A DNA stretch of 64,000 nucleotides from Pogostemon cablin (GCA_023678885.1 CM043009.1:11773117-11837116), one strand, 5' to 3'. Shown: positions 45,013 to 58,225, numbered from the stretch's first letter. Notes: generated by a model not told the origin, from the letters alone. Made by a program: numbers and translations.

Positions 45013-47279
45013 TATCAAACATCTTACATTGTGAAAAAAATCCAATGTATAATGTTGAAAATATGCATATCTAAAATCGTATGCAACTAATAATAATATA
45101 TAGGTGTAACAAGTCATGCTCATAATTTCTATTATGATTCTTATTTTATACTCTTACGTTGTGAGGTTGGATCTTCGGGCACACGGTGGTCTCTAGTAAT
45201 TTGAATCTTATTCTTATCGCTTGAATTCTATTCTTGGAAGCTAAACTTAGTTGATTTGGTGTAAAAACTCGTGGATTTACTTACAAATTTGTATAGTTTT
45301 TTTATTTCCGTGTGTCTTCTAGTCTACGTACATGAATTATATGATAAGTGAAGTATTTTAAATTCCCGCTAAATTGTCAATACCTTATTGGGAAATCCAA
45401 AAAATTGTTTATGCTGTAAGGCACTATTCATGCGCTCTATCTAGTGGATAAATGTGATTTTCGATTTAGACCATCTATCAAATAATTCATGAACCTCGGA
45501 GTACAACTTAAGAACAAATTCCCACTTAATCAAATAATTCACAAAGCATATTTCTAAGTTGTTATGCTGCTAGAGTTATAGTGATTAAAGTTATTCCTTA
45601 GCTATAAATTGTGAGTAAAATATTTATTTTTTAAAAAAGAGTGCTTCTTGTCTACCCCTATAGTTGGTATAATTTGTTTCGTGTCAATGATGAGTATGCC
45701 ATATTTTAGGAAAAACGGATAAGTTAACTACAAGTCTACTAATACGAGTAAATATAGTTCTATTATTATTGAAATTGTTTAATTATTTATATTTATGTTT
45801 TGGCTTTTTAAGCTATTTTATGGCTAATTTGCAGCAGGAACAAGCTAGAGAGATTTTAGTGACTGAAGTAACAATGTACTTAGGAATTCATAGAAAGAAA
45901 GAAGGATAAAATCTTATCAACTTGTTGAGGATGACACTGTAAATACAAGTGTTTAATATTTGTAAACATTGATGTAGAATTTATCTAATGTGTTATCAAA
46001 ATTTGTTGAAGGAGGTTCTAATCCAAAGACATGGCACACTTATAGGCAGGTGTACTAAGAGGGTAAGGGAGCACGTATTAAGGATGGTATGATTATTCCT
46101 AATAAGTTTCCATAATAAATTAACATTGAAATAATAAAAGACACTATCAACATGGTTTTTAACCTCTATCAACATGTTCTTCCACTTGATATGCTTGCGC
46201 GCATCATCCCTTCCCTCAAGGATCCATAAAATTATCAACACAATGGAGAATCTTTTGAAAATATTAATGATGTGGAGCCATTCTAGGTAATCGATTATGG
46301 ATATATCAAATTACAAATTTTAAAATTACTATTTTTATAGTTTACGACCTCCAATTTTTTATATATGCTGCTGCAATTTACTTATAAATTTTTTTGTTTG
46401 GGGAGTTTACTTGTGGCTGCAATTTTTGTTCATTACTTAATTTATGTATGTTGAGTTGAAATTATAAGTGTTAAAGTTTCATGCTTGCTCATTTGTAAAG
46501 TATGTACCTGCAGATATGACATCATAATGATATTGAATGACTTGTTGCCGCATTTATTATCGTTTAATGACTGTTACTGCATTAATCCTAAGTTTTTGAG
46601 TTACAGAATTTAGGTATTGCTTTGTTTAACCTCAACTGTTGCTGCAAAGGCCATTTGGTATTTATGTGTTCAAGTTACAGAATTTTTGCTTTGTTAAGAA
46701 CTAGAGCTCATGCTAACAGATGGTATTATGTCATTGTTCATATCTAATTATGTGATTCGAAAAAATCATAGCTATTACTTGTGCTTGTCTAGGAAATTAA
46801 ACACATAATTAGAAACTAAATTGTGCTATTCTTACACAAATTTTGAGCTTCAGTTGTCTTTTGTGAATTATATTTTGTATCATGGCATGTAATACTTATG
46901 AATTTGAATAGTTTTTGTTTTAACTGGAGATAATTTAAGTGAAAATATTTGAGATGATTCTCCCATACCTTTTGTGAGTGTTGTTCTTATTTTCAGAGAA
47001 ATGAAGACAAAGATAATGAAAACAAATCAGGAGGATGACTTTGACAACGGTGATGTTGATTATGAAATGAAAGTTCAAGATGAAGATTACTTATTAGGCT
47101 TTCTTTTATTTTTTTTCTTTACGTTTTTGTCAACTTTAAAATTAGGTTTAGAGATATATAAATACGTACTTCATCATAGTACATGAATTTAAATAATAGT
47201 GCATATTTACCTTGTTTTACAATTATTTAGAGTTTAGTAATTTTTTATATTTAGTAGTGATACTTTTTAATAAATGTAG

Positions 47280-47410
47280 TGAATTAAGTTATTATAAATA
47301 ATAATAATATAATTAAATTATTATTATTAAATTATTAAATAATCAATATAATTATTAAATAATAATTTAATAAAATAATAATAAATATTTTATTATTATT
47401 AAATATTGCA
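47280..47410. repeat. AT-only low-complexity tract
   Basis: Almost pure A/T with AATAATAATA and ATTATTATTA motifs in both orientations, able to form hairpins. Confidence 0.8.
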
Positions 47411-47449
47411 TAAATATCTCAAGTGTTAACATATGTGTTACATAATTGT

Positions 47450-47760
47450 CTTGCAAAAGTGTTACATGTTATGGTAAAAGTGATAAAATTATTATGTAAT
47501 TAATGTTACAATATATTCAAAAAGTGTTAGCAAAACAATATAGTCAATGTTACATTATATTTAAAAGTGTTACCAAAATAATATAGTTAGTGTTACATTA
47601 TATTTAAAAGTGTTAGGAAAACAATGTAATTAATGTTACATTATATTTAAAAGTGTTGACAAAATAATGTTTGTAATGTTACGTGTTGACAAAATAATGT
47701 TTGTAATGTTACGTTTACATTCAAAAATGTTAACAAAATAATGTTACCTTAAGATAAAAA
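47450..47760 (+). repeat. 43-bp tandem repeat rich in GTGTTAC/TGTTACA
   Basis: Units carry TGTTACATTATATTTAAAAG, TGTTA and CAAAATAATAT. Clear copies start near 47538 and 47581, with degenerate neighbours on both sides. A 33-bp duplicate is seen near 47656-47720 (ACAAAATAATGTTTGTAATG). Non-coding. Confidence 0.75.
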
Positions 47761-47977
47761 ATATTACATTAACTATAAATATAACATTTATTAAAGTGTT
47801 ATAATAAAATGTTAAATTTGATATGAAGTGTTATCATAAGGAAAAAAAGTGTAACATTAGACTTTAGATAACAGGGGAAACAACGACACCGAAAAAATTA
47901 TTTATGATCTATAATTATATTTTTTAATTGTAAAGTAACATTTTTGGGGTGTTATGTAATGTCAGTTATCTTGAAGT
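47761..47977. other. Junction stretch before satellite block 4
   Basis: AT-rich DNA with GTGTTA-type phrases continuing at lower density. The satellite resumes near 47978 at CAGTAGGGTCGGTCGG. No target duplication pairs this edge with 39557, so the 39557-47977 block is not a simple insertion. Confidence 0.5.
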
Positions 47978-50900
47978 GACAGTAGGGTCGGTCGGTTGGT
48001 CGGTTAGGTGGTCGGTTAATAGTTCCAACGTCTATCGACCCACATATCATCGATTGATCGCCTGTAAACTTGATAATGAGATTAATTTTAATGCGTTTAT
48101 TTTCTAAAGATCCCCTTTTGCCATTTTTAGATAAGTCGTAGGAGTTCCACAGTAGGGTCAGTCGGTCGATAGGTTAGGTGGTCGATTAATAGTTTCAACG
48201 TCTATCGACCCACATATTATTGACCGATTGCACAGTAAACATAATAATGAGATTACTTTTTTATCACGTCTATTTTCCAAAGGTCTCCCTTTGCTATTTC
48301 TAGATCAGTCGAGTAGGAGTTTTATAGTAGGATTGGTCGGTCTGGTGGTCGGTTAACAGTTCCAATATCTACTGACCCACATATCAACGACCGATCGCCC
48401 TATAAACTTAATAATAAGATTACTTTTTATCATGTCTATTTTCCAAAGGTCCACCTTTGCTATTTCTAGATCAATCGAATAGGAGTTCTACAGTGGAGTT
48501 TGTTGGTTAACGAGATTACTTTTTATCGCGTCTATTTTTCAATTGTCCCCCTTTACTATTTCCAGATCAGTCGGGTAGTAGTTGCACAGTAAGGTCAGTC
48601 GGTTGGTAGGTCAGGTGGTCGTTTAATAGTTCCAACAACTACCGACCCACATATCATTGACTGATCGCTCTATATACTTGATAATGAGATTAATTTTAAC
48701 ACGTCTATTATCCAAAGGTCTCCATTTGCTATTTCTTGATCAATCGGATAGGAGTTCCATAGTATGGTCGGTTGGTTAGTCAGTTAGGTGGTTGGTTATT
48801 AGTTCCAACCTCTACTGACCCGCATATCATCAACCGATCACCCTGTAAACATGATAATGGGATTTATTTTTAATGCGTCTATTTTTCAAAGGTCTCCGTT
48901 AGCTATTTCTAGATCAGTCGAGTAGGAGTTCCAAAGTACGGCCGGTCAATTGGTCGGTGAGGTGGTCGGTTAAAAGTTCCAACCTTTACCGACCTGCATA
49001 TAATCAACCGATCGCCATGTAACGTAATAATGAGATTAATTTTTAACGCGTCTATTTTCCAAAGGTCTCCCTCTACTATTTCTAGATCAGTTGGGTGGAA
49101 ATTCTATAGTAGAATTGGTCGGTTGGTTGGTCTAGTGGTCGGTTAGTAGTTCCAATATCTACCGTCCCCCATATCATCGACCGATCGCCCTATATATTTG
49201 ACAATGAGATTGCATTTTATCGCGTTTATTTTTCAAAGGTCTCCCTTTGCTATTTCTATATCAGTCGAGTAGGAGTTTTATAATTTTTCTAAAGGTCCCC
49301 CTTTGCTATTTTTAGATCAATCGGGTTGGAGTTCCATAATAGGGTTAGTCGGTTGGTCGGTCTGGTGGTCGTTTAATAGTTCCAATGTCAATCGACCCTC
49401 ATATCTTTGACCTATCACCTTGTAAACTTGATAGTGAGATTTTTTTTATCAGGTCTATTTTCCAAAGGTCCCCCTTTGTTATTTCTCGATCAGTCGGGTA
49501 GGAGTTCTACAGTAGTGTTGTTTGGTTGGTCGATCTGGTGGTCGGTTAATAGTTTCAATGTCTACCGACCAACATATCATCAATCGATCTCCCTGTAAAC
49601 TTGATAATGAGATTACTTTTTATCGCATCTATTTTTCAAAGGTCCCCCTTTGCTATTTCTAGATCAGTCGGGTAGGAGTTCTAGAGTAGGTTGGTCAGTT
49701 GGTCGATCTGGTAGTCAGTCAAGTGTTCTAATGTCTATTGACTTACATATCATCGACCGATTGCCCTGTAAACTTGATAATAAGATTATTTTTTTTCGCG
49801 TCTATTTTCCAAATGTCCTCCTTTACTATTTCTATATTAGTCGAATAAGAGTTCTACATTAGTGTTGGTCGGTTAATAGTTCCAACGTCTACCGACCCAC
49901 ATATTATCAACCAATCGCCCTATATGCTTGGTAATGGGATTATTTTTTAACGCATCCCTTTTCAAAAGTCTCCCTTTACTATTTCTAGATCAGTTGGGTA
50001 GGAGTTCCACAGTTCGGTCGGTCGCTTGGTTAGTTAGGTGGTCGGTTAATAGTACCAATCTCTACCGACCCACATATCGTCCACCGATTACCCTTTAAAT
50101 GTAATAATGAGATTAATTTTTATCGCGTCTATTTTACAAAGGTCTTCCTCAACTGTTTCTAGATCAGTTGGGTAGCAATTCTATAGTAGGGTTGGTCGTT
50201 TGGTCGGTCCGGTGGTCGACTAATAGTTCCAATTTCTACTGACCCACATATCATCAACCGATCGCCCTGTACACTTGATAATGAGATTATGTTTTATCGT
50301 GTCTATTTTTTAAAGGTCTCCCTTTGTTTTTCGAGATCAGTCGGGTAGGAGTTTTACAGTTTTTCCAAAGGTCCCCCTTTGCTATTTTCAGGTCAGTCGG
50401 GTAGGAGTTCCATTCTAGGGTTGGTCGGTATGGTTGCCGGTTAATATTCTAATATCTACCGACACACATGTCATCGACCGATGGCCTTGTAGACTTGATA
50501 ATGAGATTACTATTAATCACATCTATTTTTCAAAGGTTCTCCTTTGCTATTTCTCGACCAGTCAAGTAGGAGTTCTACTATAGGGTGAGTTGGTAAGTTG
50601 GTCGATCTGGTGGTCGGTTAATAGTTCCAATATCTACCGATCCATATATTATCGATCGATTTCCCTGTAAACTTAATAATGATATTACTTTTTATCGTGT
50701 TTTTTTCAAAGATCCTCCTTTGCTATTTCTAGATGAGACGAATAGGAGTTCTACAGTTGGGTTGGTCAGTTAATGAGATTACTTTTTATCGCATCTATTT
50801 TTCAAATGTTTGACTTTGCTGTTTCTAGATCAGTCGGGTAGGTGTTCCATAGTAAGGTCAGTCGATTGGTCTGTATGGTGGTTGGTTAATAGTTCCAACG

Positions 50901-53900
50901 TCTACCGACCCACATATCATCGAACGATCGCCCTATATACTTGATAATGAGATTAATTTTTAACGCGTCTACTTTCTGAAGGTATCCATTTGCTATTTCT
51001 AGATCTGTTGGGTAGGAGTTCTAAAGTACGATCGGTCAGTTGGTCAGTCAGGTAACGGTTAATAGTTCCAACCTCTACCGACTTGCATATCATCTACCGA
51101 TCGCCCTATACACGTGATAATGAGATTTATTTTTAATGCGTCTACTTTCCAATGGTCTCCCTCTGCTATTTTTGGATCAGTCATATAGCAATTCTATAGT
51201 AGGGTTTATCGGTTTGGTGGTCGATTAATAGTACTAATGTCTACCGACCAATATATCATCGACCGATCACCTTGTAAACTTGATAAAGAGATTATTTTTT
51301 ATCACGTCTATTTTCCAAAGGACTTCCTTTGCTATTTTTCAATCAGTCGGGTAGGATATTTACAGAAGGGTTTGTCGATTGGTCAATCTGGTGGTTGGTT
51401 AATAGTTCCAATGTCTACCGACCCACATTTCATCATCCGATCGCCCTGTAAACTTGACAATGAGATTACTTTTTATTGCATCTATTTTCCAAAGGTCCTC
51501 TTTTACTATTTCTAAATAAGTCGAATAGAAGTTCTATAGTATAGTTGGTCGGTTAACGATATTACTTTTTATCGCATATATTTTCCAAAGGTCCCCCTTT
51601 ACGTTAGATTACTTGGGTAGGAGTTCCATAGTAAAGTAAATCGGTTGGTCAGTCAGGTGGTCGGTCAGTAGTTCTGACGTCTGTCGTCCTGCATATCATC
51701 GACCGATCATCTAATATACTTGATAATGAGATTAATTTTTAACGCGTCTATTTTTCAAAGGTCTCCATTTGCTATTTCTAGATTAGTCGAGTAGGAGTTT
51801 CATAGTACGGTCAGTCAGTTGGTTGGTGAGGTGGTCGGTTAAAAGTTCCAACCTCTACCGACCCGCATATCATCGATCGATCGCCTTATAACGTAATAAT
51901 GAGATTAGTTTTTAACGCGTCTATTTTCCAAATGTCTCCCTCTACTATTTCTAGATCAGTTGGGTAGCAATTCTACTGTAGAGTTGGTCGGTTGGGGTTC
52001 GGTAAATAGTTTCAATGCCTATCGTCCCATATGTCATCGATCGATCGCCCTATATACTTGATAATGAGATTATATTTTAATGCGTTTATTTTTCAAATGT
52101 CTTCCTTTGCTATTTATAGATCAGTCGGGTAGGAGTTCTACAGTTTTCCAAAGGTCCCCCTTTGCTATTTCTAAATCAGTCGGGTAGGAGTTCCACAATA
52201 AGGTTAGTCGGTCTGGTGGTTGGTTAATAGTTCCAATGTCTACCGACCCACATAGATCAACTTGTAAACTTTATAATGAGATTACTTTTTATCATGTATA
52301 TTTTCAAAAGGTCCCCCTTTGCTATTTATATATCAGTCGGGTAGGAGTTCTACAGTAGGGTATGTTGGTTGGTCGGTCTGATGGTGGGTTAACAGTTTCA
52401 ATGCCTACCAACCCACATATATTCGACCGATCGCCCTATAAATATGATAATGAGATTACTTTTTATCACGTCTACATTAATGTTGGTCGGTTAACAAGAT
52501 TACTTTTTATCGCGTCTATTTTTCAAAGGTCCTCTTTTTCTGTTTCTAGATCAGTCGGGTAGGAGTTCCATAGTAAGGTCAGTCTGTTGGTCAGTCAGGT
52601 GATCGGTTTATAGTTCCAATGTTTACCAACACAAATATCATCGATCGATTGCCCTATATACTTGGTATTGAGATTATTTTTTAATGCCTATTTTCCGAAG
52701 GTCTCCCATTACTATTTCTACATCAGTCGGGTAGGAGTTCCATAGTACGGTCAGTCGGTTGGTCAGTCAGGTGGTTGGTTAATAGTTCCAACCTCTAGCG
52801 ACACATATATCATCGACCGATTGTCCTATAAACGTGATAATGAGATTAATTTTTAACGCATCTATTTTCCAAATATCTCCCTCAACTATTTCTAGGTCAC
52901 TCGGGTAGTAATTCTACAGTAGGGTTAGTCATTTGGTCAGTCTGGTGGTCGTTTAATAGTTCCAATTTTTACCGAACCAGATATCAACGACAAATTACTC
53001 TATAAATGTGATAATGAGACTATATTTTATCACGTTTATTTTTTAAAGTTCTCCCTTTGCTGTTTCTAATCGTCGGATTGGAGTTCCATAGTAAGGTCAG
53101 TCAGGTGGTCGGTTTATAGTTCCAACGTTTATCGACCCCCAAATCATCGATCGATCGCCCTATATACTTGATGATGAGATTATTTTTAACGCGTCTATTT
53201 TCCAAAGGTCTCTTTTACTATTTTTAGATCAGTCGGGTAGGAGTACCATAGTACGGTCAGTCGATTGGTCAGTTAGGTGGTTGGTTAATAGTTCCAACCT
53301 CTAACGACACACATATCATCTATCGATCGCCTTGTAAAGATGATAATGAGATTAATTTTTTTACGCATCTGTTTTCCATATGTTTACCTCAGCTATTTCT
53401 AGATCAGTCGGGTAGTAATTCTACAGTAGGGTTGGTCATTTGGTTAGTCTGGTGGTCGGTTAATAATTCTAATTTCTATCGAACCACATATCATCGATCA
53501 CCCTATAAACTAGATAATGAGATTATATTTTATCGCGTCTATTTTTTAATGTCCTCTATTTGCTATTTCTAAATCAGTAGGGTAGGAGTAACATAGTATG
53601 GTCAGTCGGTTGGTCGATCAGGTGGTCGTTTATAGTTCCAACATTTACAGACCCACATATCATCGATCGATCGTCTATATACTTGATGATTAGATTATTT
53701 TTTAAAGCGTCAATTTTTCAAAGGTCTCCCTTTACTATTTCTAGATCAGTCGGGTAGGAGTTCCATAGTACGGTCGGTTGGTTTGTTAGTTATGTGGTCG
53801 GTTAATAGTTCCAACCTCTGTCGACCCACATGTCGTCAACCGATCACCTTTAAACGCGATAATGAGATTATTTTTCAATGCGTTTATTTTCCAAAGGTCT

Positions 53901-55538
53901 CCCTCAGCTATTTCTTGATCAGTCGGGTAGCAATTCTATAGTAGGGTTGGTCGTTTGGTCGGTCTGGTGGTCGGTTAATTGTTCTAATTTCTACTGACCC
54001 ACAAATCATCGACCGATTGCCCTGTAAACTTGATAATAAGATTACATTTTATCGCGATAATTTTTCTAAGGTCTCCCTTTGCTATTTCTAAATCAGTCGG
54101 GTAGGAGTTATGCAGTTTTTCCAAAGATTCCTCTTTGCTATTTACATATCAGTCAGGTAGAAGTTCCACAGTAGGATTGGTCGGTTGGTCGATCTAGTGG
54201 TCGGTTAATAGTTTCAATGTCTACCGATCCATATATCATCGACCGATCGCCTTGTAAACTTGATAGTGATATTACTTTTTATCACGTCTATTTTCCAAAG
54301 GCCCCCCTTTGCTAATTCTAGATTAGTGGGGTAGGAATTCTACAGTAGAGTTGATCGGTTGGTCGGTCTGTTGGTCGGGTAATAGTTCCAATGTCTACCA
54401 ACCCATATATCATCAACTGATTGCCCTATAAACTTGATAATGAGATTACATTTTATCTCGTCTTTTTTTTAAAGGTCTCCCTTTGCTATTTCTAGATCAG
54501 ATGGGTAGGAGTTCTATAGTTTTTCCAAAGGTCTCCCTTTGCTATTTCTAGATCAGATGGGTAGGCTTGGTCGATTGGTCGGTTCGTTTGTTGGTTAATA
54601 GTTCCAATGTCTACCGATCCTCATATTATCGACCGATCGCCTTGTAAACTTGATAGTGAGATTACTTTTTATCACTTCTATTTTCCAAAGGTCCCCCTTA
54701 GCTATTTCTCGATTAGTTGGTTAGGAGTTCTACAGTATGGTTGATCCTTTGGTTGACCTGGTGGTTAGTTAATAGTTTCAATTTCTACCGACGAACATAT
54801 AATCGACCGATTGCCCTATAAACTTGATAATGAGATTACTATTTATCGCGTTTGTTTTCCAAAGGTCACTCACCCATTTCTATTTCTAGATCTATCGGGT
54901 AGAAGTTCTATAGTATGGTTGGTCGATCTGTTGGTCGATTAATAGTTTCAATATCTACCGACCCACATATCATCGATCGATCGCCTTGTAAACTTTATAA
55001 TGATATTACTTTTTATCACGTATATTTTCCAAAAGTCCCCCTTTGCTATCAGTCGGGTAAGAGTTCAATAGTAGGGTTGGTTGGTTGGTCAGTCTAGTGG
55101 TCGGTTAACAGTTCCAATACCTACCGACCCACATATCATGGACAGATTGCCCTGTAAACTTGATAATGAGATTTCTTTTTATCGCGTCTATTTTCGAAAT
55201 ATCCTCCTTTTTTATTTCTAGATTAGTCGAATAAGAGTTCTACAGTAGTTTTGGTCAGTTAACGAGATTACTTTTTATCGCATCTATTTTCCAAAGGCCC
55301 CCCTTTGCTATTTCCAGATCAATCGGGTAAGGGTTCCACCGTAAGGTCAATCGATTGGTTGGTTAATAGTTTCAATGTTTACCGACCCACATATCATCGA
55401 CCGATCGCCCTATATATACTTGATGATGAGATTATTTTTTAACGCGTCTATTTTTCCAAGTTCTCCTTTTATTATTTCAAGATCAGTTGGGTAGGAGTTC
55501 CGCAGTACGATCGGTCGGTTTATCAGTTAGGAGGTCGG
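47978..55538 (+). repeat. 174-bp satellite array, block 4
   Basis: 7.6 kb of the same satellite in the same orientation. It contains 56-bp types near 49290, 50355, 52140, 54113 and 54520, and 96-bp types near 48505, 50765, 51548, 52490 and 55258. The order of variants from about 51120 to 52960 follows 6400-8260 of block 1 at a nearly constant offset of about 44.7 kb. The frames at 51237-51515 and 52362-52562 mirror those at 6394-6903 and 7669-7869 for that reason; they are not genes. Confidence 0.95.
52680..54060 (+). repeat. Local higher-order repeat of about 515 bp, three copies
   Basis: The variant monomer with GTAGGGTT(A/G)GTC(A/G)TTTGGT recurs near 52920, 53430 and 53950. Each follows an ACC/AAC-containing variant with GTACGGTC, so three monomers form a unit of about 515 bp repeated three times. 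Confidence 0.65.
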
Positions 55539-56708
55539 TTTAGTATGAACAATGTTATAACAATTTATTTGTAATGAGAATCATATGATCAAATGATTGC
55601 ATCTTATAATTTATTTATATGTTTGATGCAATCGTCCATTTACTTTATACTGTAGATAATATGTTGTGCGACAACATGCGGAAGATCATATTATCGGTTG
55701 CCTTATAAAGTATAAACAGATGCTCAAAATCGAGATAGACGGGGACTCTCTATCGGGATGGTTGTAGTGTGGTTTGGTATTAGCTTGTCTTGGCTATAGA
55801 ATCACATTAGTTGACTTGTGTGTATTGAGCAGGACCGCTTGAGATCGTTCGACTTGTACTGTCCATATAGGAAAACTTAATCTCAGTTATTATGGATGTT
55901 CATACTCTTAATCCGTATACAATAACCTCGACACGTAAGGCAGTATTTATTTATTTGATTCATCAATGGGTGAGATTTACAATGTATTAAATCAACAAAC
56001 TCGGTGAGTTGGGAAGTAGTGCTGTCTCTATGGTGTGTTGTTGATTGTAGAAGGAATCCATGTCCGACATAGGTTGATAATGTCCCCTTGAGGAGCTCAT
56101 AAAGTTTATCATGTAAATCTTGCAAGTGGATTAATTCCGGCATGATAATAAGGTTGAGTGGTACTACTCTCGGATTAGATATTAATTAATTTGAGTTGTC
56201 AGTAACTTAATTAATTAATGGGCATTGTATATCTTAAACATAGGGAGATTTTTGGTCTCATAATAAGAGGGAGCCCAAAACATAATTTTGGGATTGGATG
56301 GGTAGTGCAGTAATAATATTTTAGTGGACTATATTATTATTATTGGATTTAATTATAGGCTTTGGGCTAAGCTTGATTAATTAAATCCAATTGAGGCCCA
56401 ATCCAATTTCTCCTCCTGGTCCCTGTTGTAGCCCAATATATAAGTCTTCTCAGCTTCCTGGAACCCTAACAGAGCGCCACTTTTGACGTGTTGAGAGGGT
56501 AGGAGCAGATTGAGTGGATTCTGGAGATTGTTGCCCACACAACACCAGAATTGAATTGGGACATACAACAAAAGATCAGAGGTGGTTCACTGTTGTTCAT
56601 CCTCTACATCAACCCAGAAGAAAGGTAAACTTTTATTTTGCTTCTGCTATAATTGTTTACTTGGTTTCCTAATGGATCACGCTGAGCCAAACGATCCAAT
56701 AGCCAACA
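55539..56708 (+). repeat. 5' LTR of copy B, left end truncated
   Basis: Begins at TTTAGTATGAACAATG directly after satellite GGAGGTCGG, so the first 26 or so bases of the LTR are gone. It ends GATCCAATAGCCAACA. A TATA-like ATATATAAG is at 56436-56444. Confidence 0.93.
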
Positions 56709-56710
56709 AT

Positions 56711-56722
56711 TGGTATCAGAGC
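56711..56722 (+). other. Primer-binding site of copy B (initiator tRNA-Met)
   Basis: TGGTATCAGAGC two bases after the 5' LTR, identical to copy A. Confidence 0.93.
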
Positions 56723-56934
56723 GTTGGTTTCATGGTGAAACATAAGACGTTAGGTAAGGGTTTGAGCCATACGTGTGTTTATTATCGATAAGCAAGCATG
56801 TTTATTAGATTTTGTATATGTGTGAATTATCCTAAGTTCTTTTTCGGCGGGTTAAGCATGAATTAGGGTTGGTAAAGTAGTATTACACATGATTTTCCTA
56901 ATTGTGGATGAAAGAGGTGAGTGTTTGCTGCTGT
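56723..56934 (+). other. Leader of copia-type copy B
   Basis: Starts GTTGGTTTCATGGTGA like copy A and then diverges. No coding region is recognised. Confidence 0.55.
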
Positions 56935-57965
56935 TCTATCACACGTTGAACACACACACACGGCTGATCAAAGCAGCTGGTGAGAACTCTGTGATGTTGA
57001 ACGGCGTGGATACACGTGACGTTGCGCACGGTGTTGGGTCTTGATCGCTTGGTTGTAAAACGTTGCCATTGGCGTGGGCTGCTGGAAGCAATGTTCGCAC
57101 GCTGCTAGAAGCAAATGGCGCTCGTCGCTGGATCTTTACCGCTGACTGGGCTGAACTGCGCTGCTGGATAATTGTCAACGACGATGGCTAGACACGACGG
57201 CGGTTGTGCACGGCTGCACGACTGCTGGCTGTTGAATGAAGAAAGAGCGACGACCACATAGCGCTGGACAACATGAATATGATTGCAGGCCGGTGAGATA
57301 AGAGCCAGATGAACGACAGCAATGGCTGGTGAGTTACGACTCGGGAAGAGGATCACCTGTGTTACTCATCATGTGACCTGGAGGCGGCGGCAGGCGTTCA
57401 GGTGATAGCGGTAGGTGGCTGGCGAGACAAAGTTGGGTTCTGGGCGGGTCACAAGTTGCTCTAGGTCGACCCAGTGGAGGGTTGCGGTTGAGACAGAGAA
57501 GAGGCAGGTTAGGGCTGAGTCAGAAGCTACTTCTGTCGGGTCTGAGGCGCTTTTCGATCGGGTTAGTCTGCAAGATGCGTTTGATGATTGGAGAAGGCAT
57601 TGCATCGACTGGAAGTGACTCTCGGTGGTGATCGAAAGTAAGTTCTGGACGGTAATGGAATCCAGACGTTGGTTGTCGCTGCAACTGAAACTTCTAGTCT
57701 TTCCGAGCGGTTCGTGGCGGTTTTAGATCGGGTCCTGCTGGCTGCAGATGGCATGGCATCACGGCAATGCAATACACGACGTCACCAGGCAGACCACGAC
57801 ATCTTTTGAGCGAGGTAGCGATTTTTCGAGCAAGGTAGCAGCTTCCCGGTGTGATGCCGAGTGGAAGGCTGGGTGGCCTATCCGGTGGTGTGCACGGCAA
57901 GATTTCTGACTTTCGAGCATCTTGTGGATGGGAATAAGGGACAGATCGTGTATATGCATGTGGCG
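56935..57965 (+). other. GC-rich variable block in the leader of copy B
   Basis: About 1 kb of GC-rich, CG-containing DNA at the same relative place as 12960-13640 in copy A, but longer and not alignable by eye. Many short frames on both strands (for example 57415-57618) reflect composition; none is recognised. It ends where TTTAATGGGCTCCCT leads into the TGGGC-rich block. Confidence 0.65.
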
Positions 57966-57984
57966 GCTGGCAAAATTAGGAAAG

Positions 57985-58225
57985 TTTAATGGGCTCCCTC
58001 ACTTATTTTTTGATTGGGCTGCTCAGTTTGTGATTGTGGGCTTGTTGGGCTCATTTAATTAATTGTGGGATTTGTTTTGGGTCAACCTTCCTTGTTGGGC
58101 CAAGTTTAATTATTGGGCTGAATTTCTATTATTTGATTTGGGATGAGTATATGGGCCATGGACAATGGGCTTGATTAATTATTTAGTCTGCTGCTCATTT
58201 TGTGCTTATTTGTTGCTTTTGGGTC
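57985..58225 (+). repeat. TGGGC(C/T)-rich degenerate repeat, copy B
   Basis: Counterpart of 13641-14160, with GATTGGGCTGCTCA, TTGTTGGGC and TTTAATTAATTGTGGG phrases. It is shorter than in copy A. Confidence 0.65.

Larger units (their letters stand above)
43271..47210 (+). other. AT-rich block, intron- or intergenic-like, possible gene debris
   Basis: About 3.9 kb of T-rich DNA with no long open frame. Two short stretches look more coding-like than the rest: 43593-43730 and 46989-47090 (the latter reads KTNQEDDFDNGDVDYEM, acidic, 35 bp after a TTTTTGTTTTAACTGG stretch). Candidate acceptor-like sequence precedes 45835 (GCTAATTTGCAGCAGG). The pieces could be exons of a decayed or captured gene, but no domain is recognised and no splice model holds together. 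Confidence 0.3.

Noticed and set aside
55883..56143. 86-codon minus-strand frame repeated at 62856-63116
   Set aside because: Also inside LTRs of a single element; no domain and not shared by copy A.
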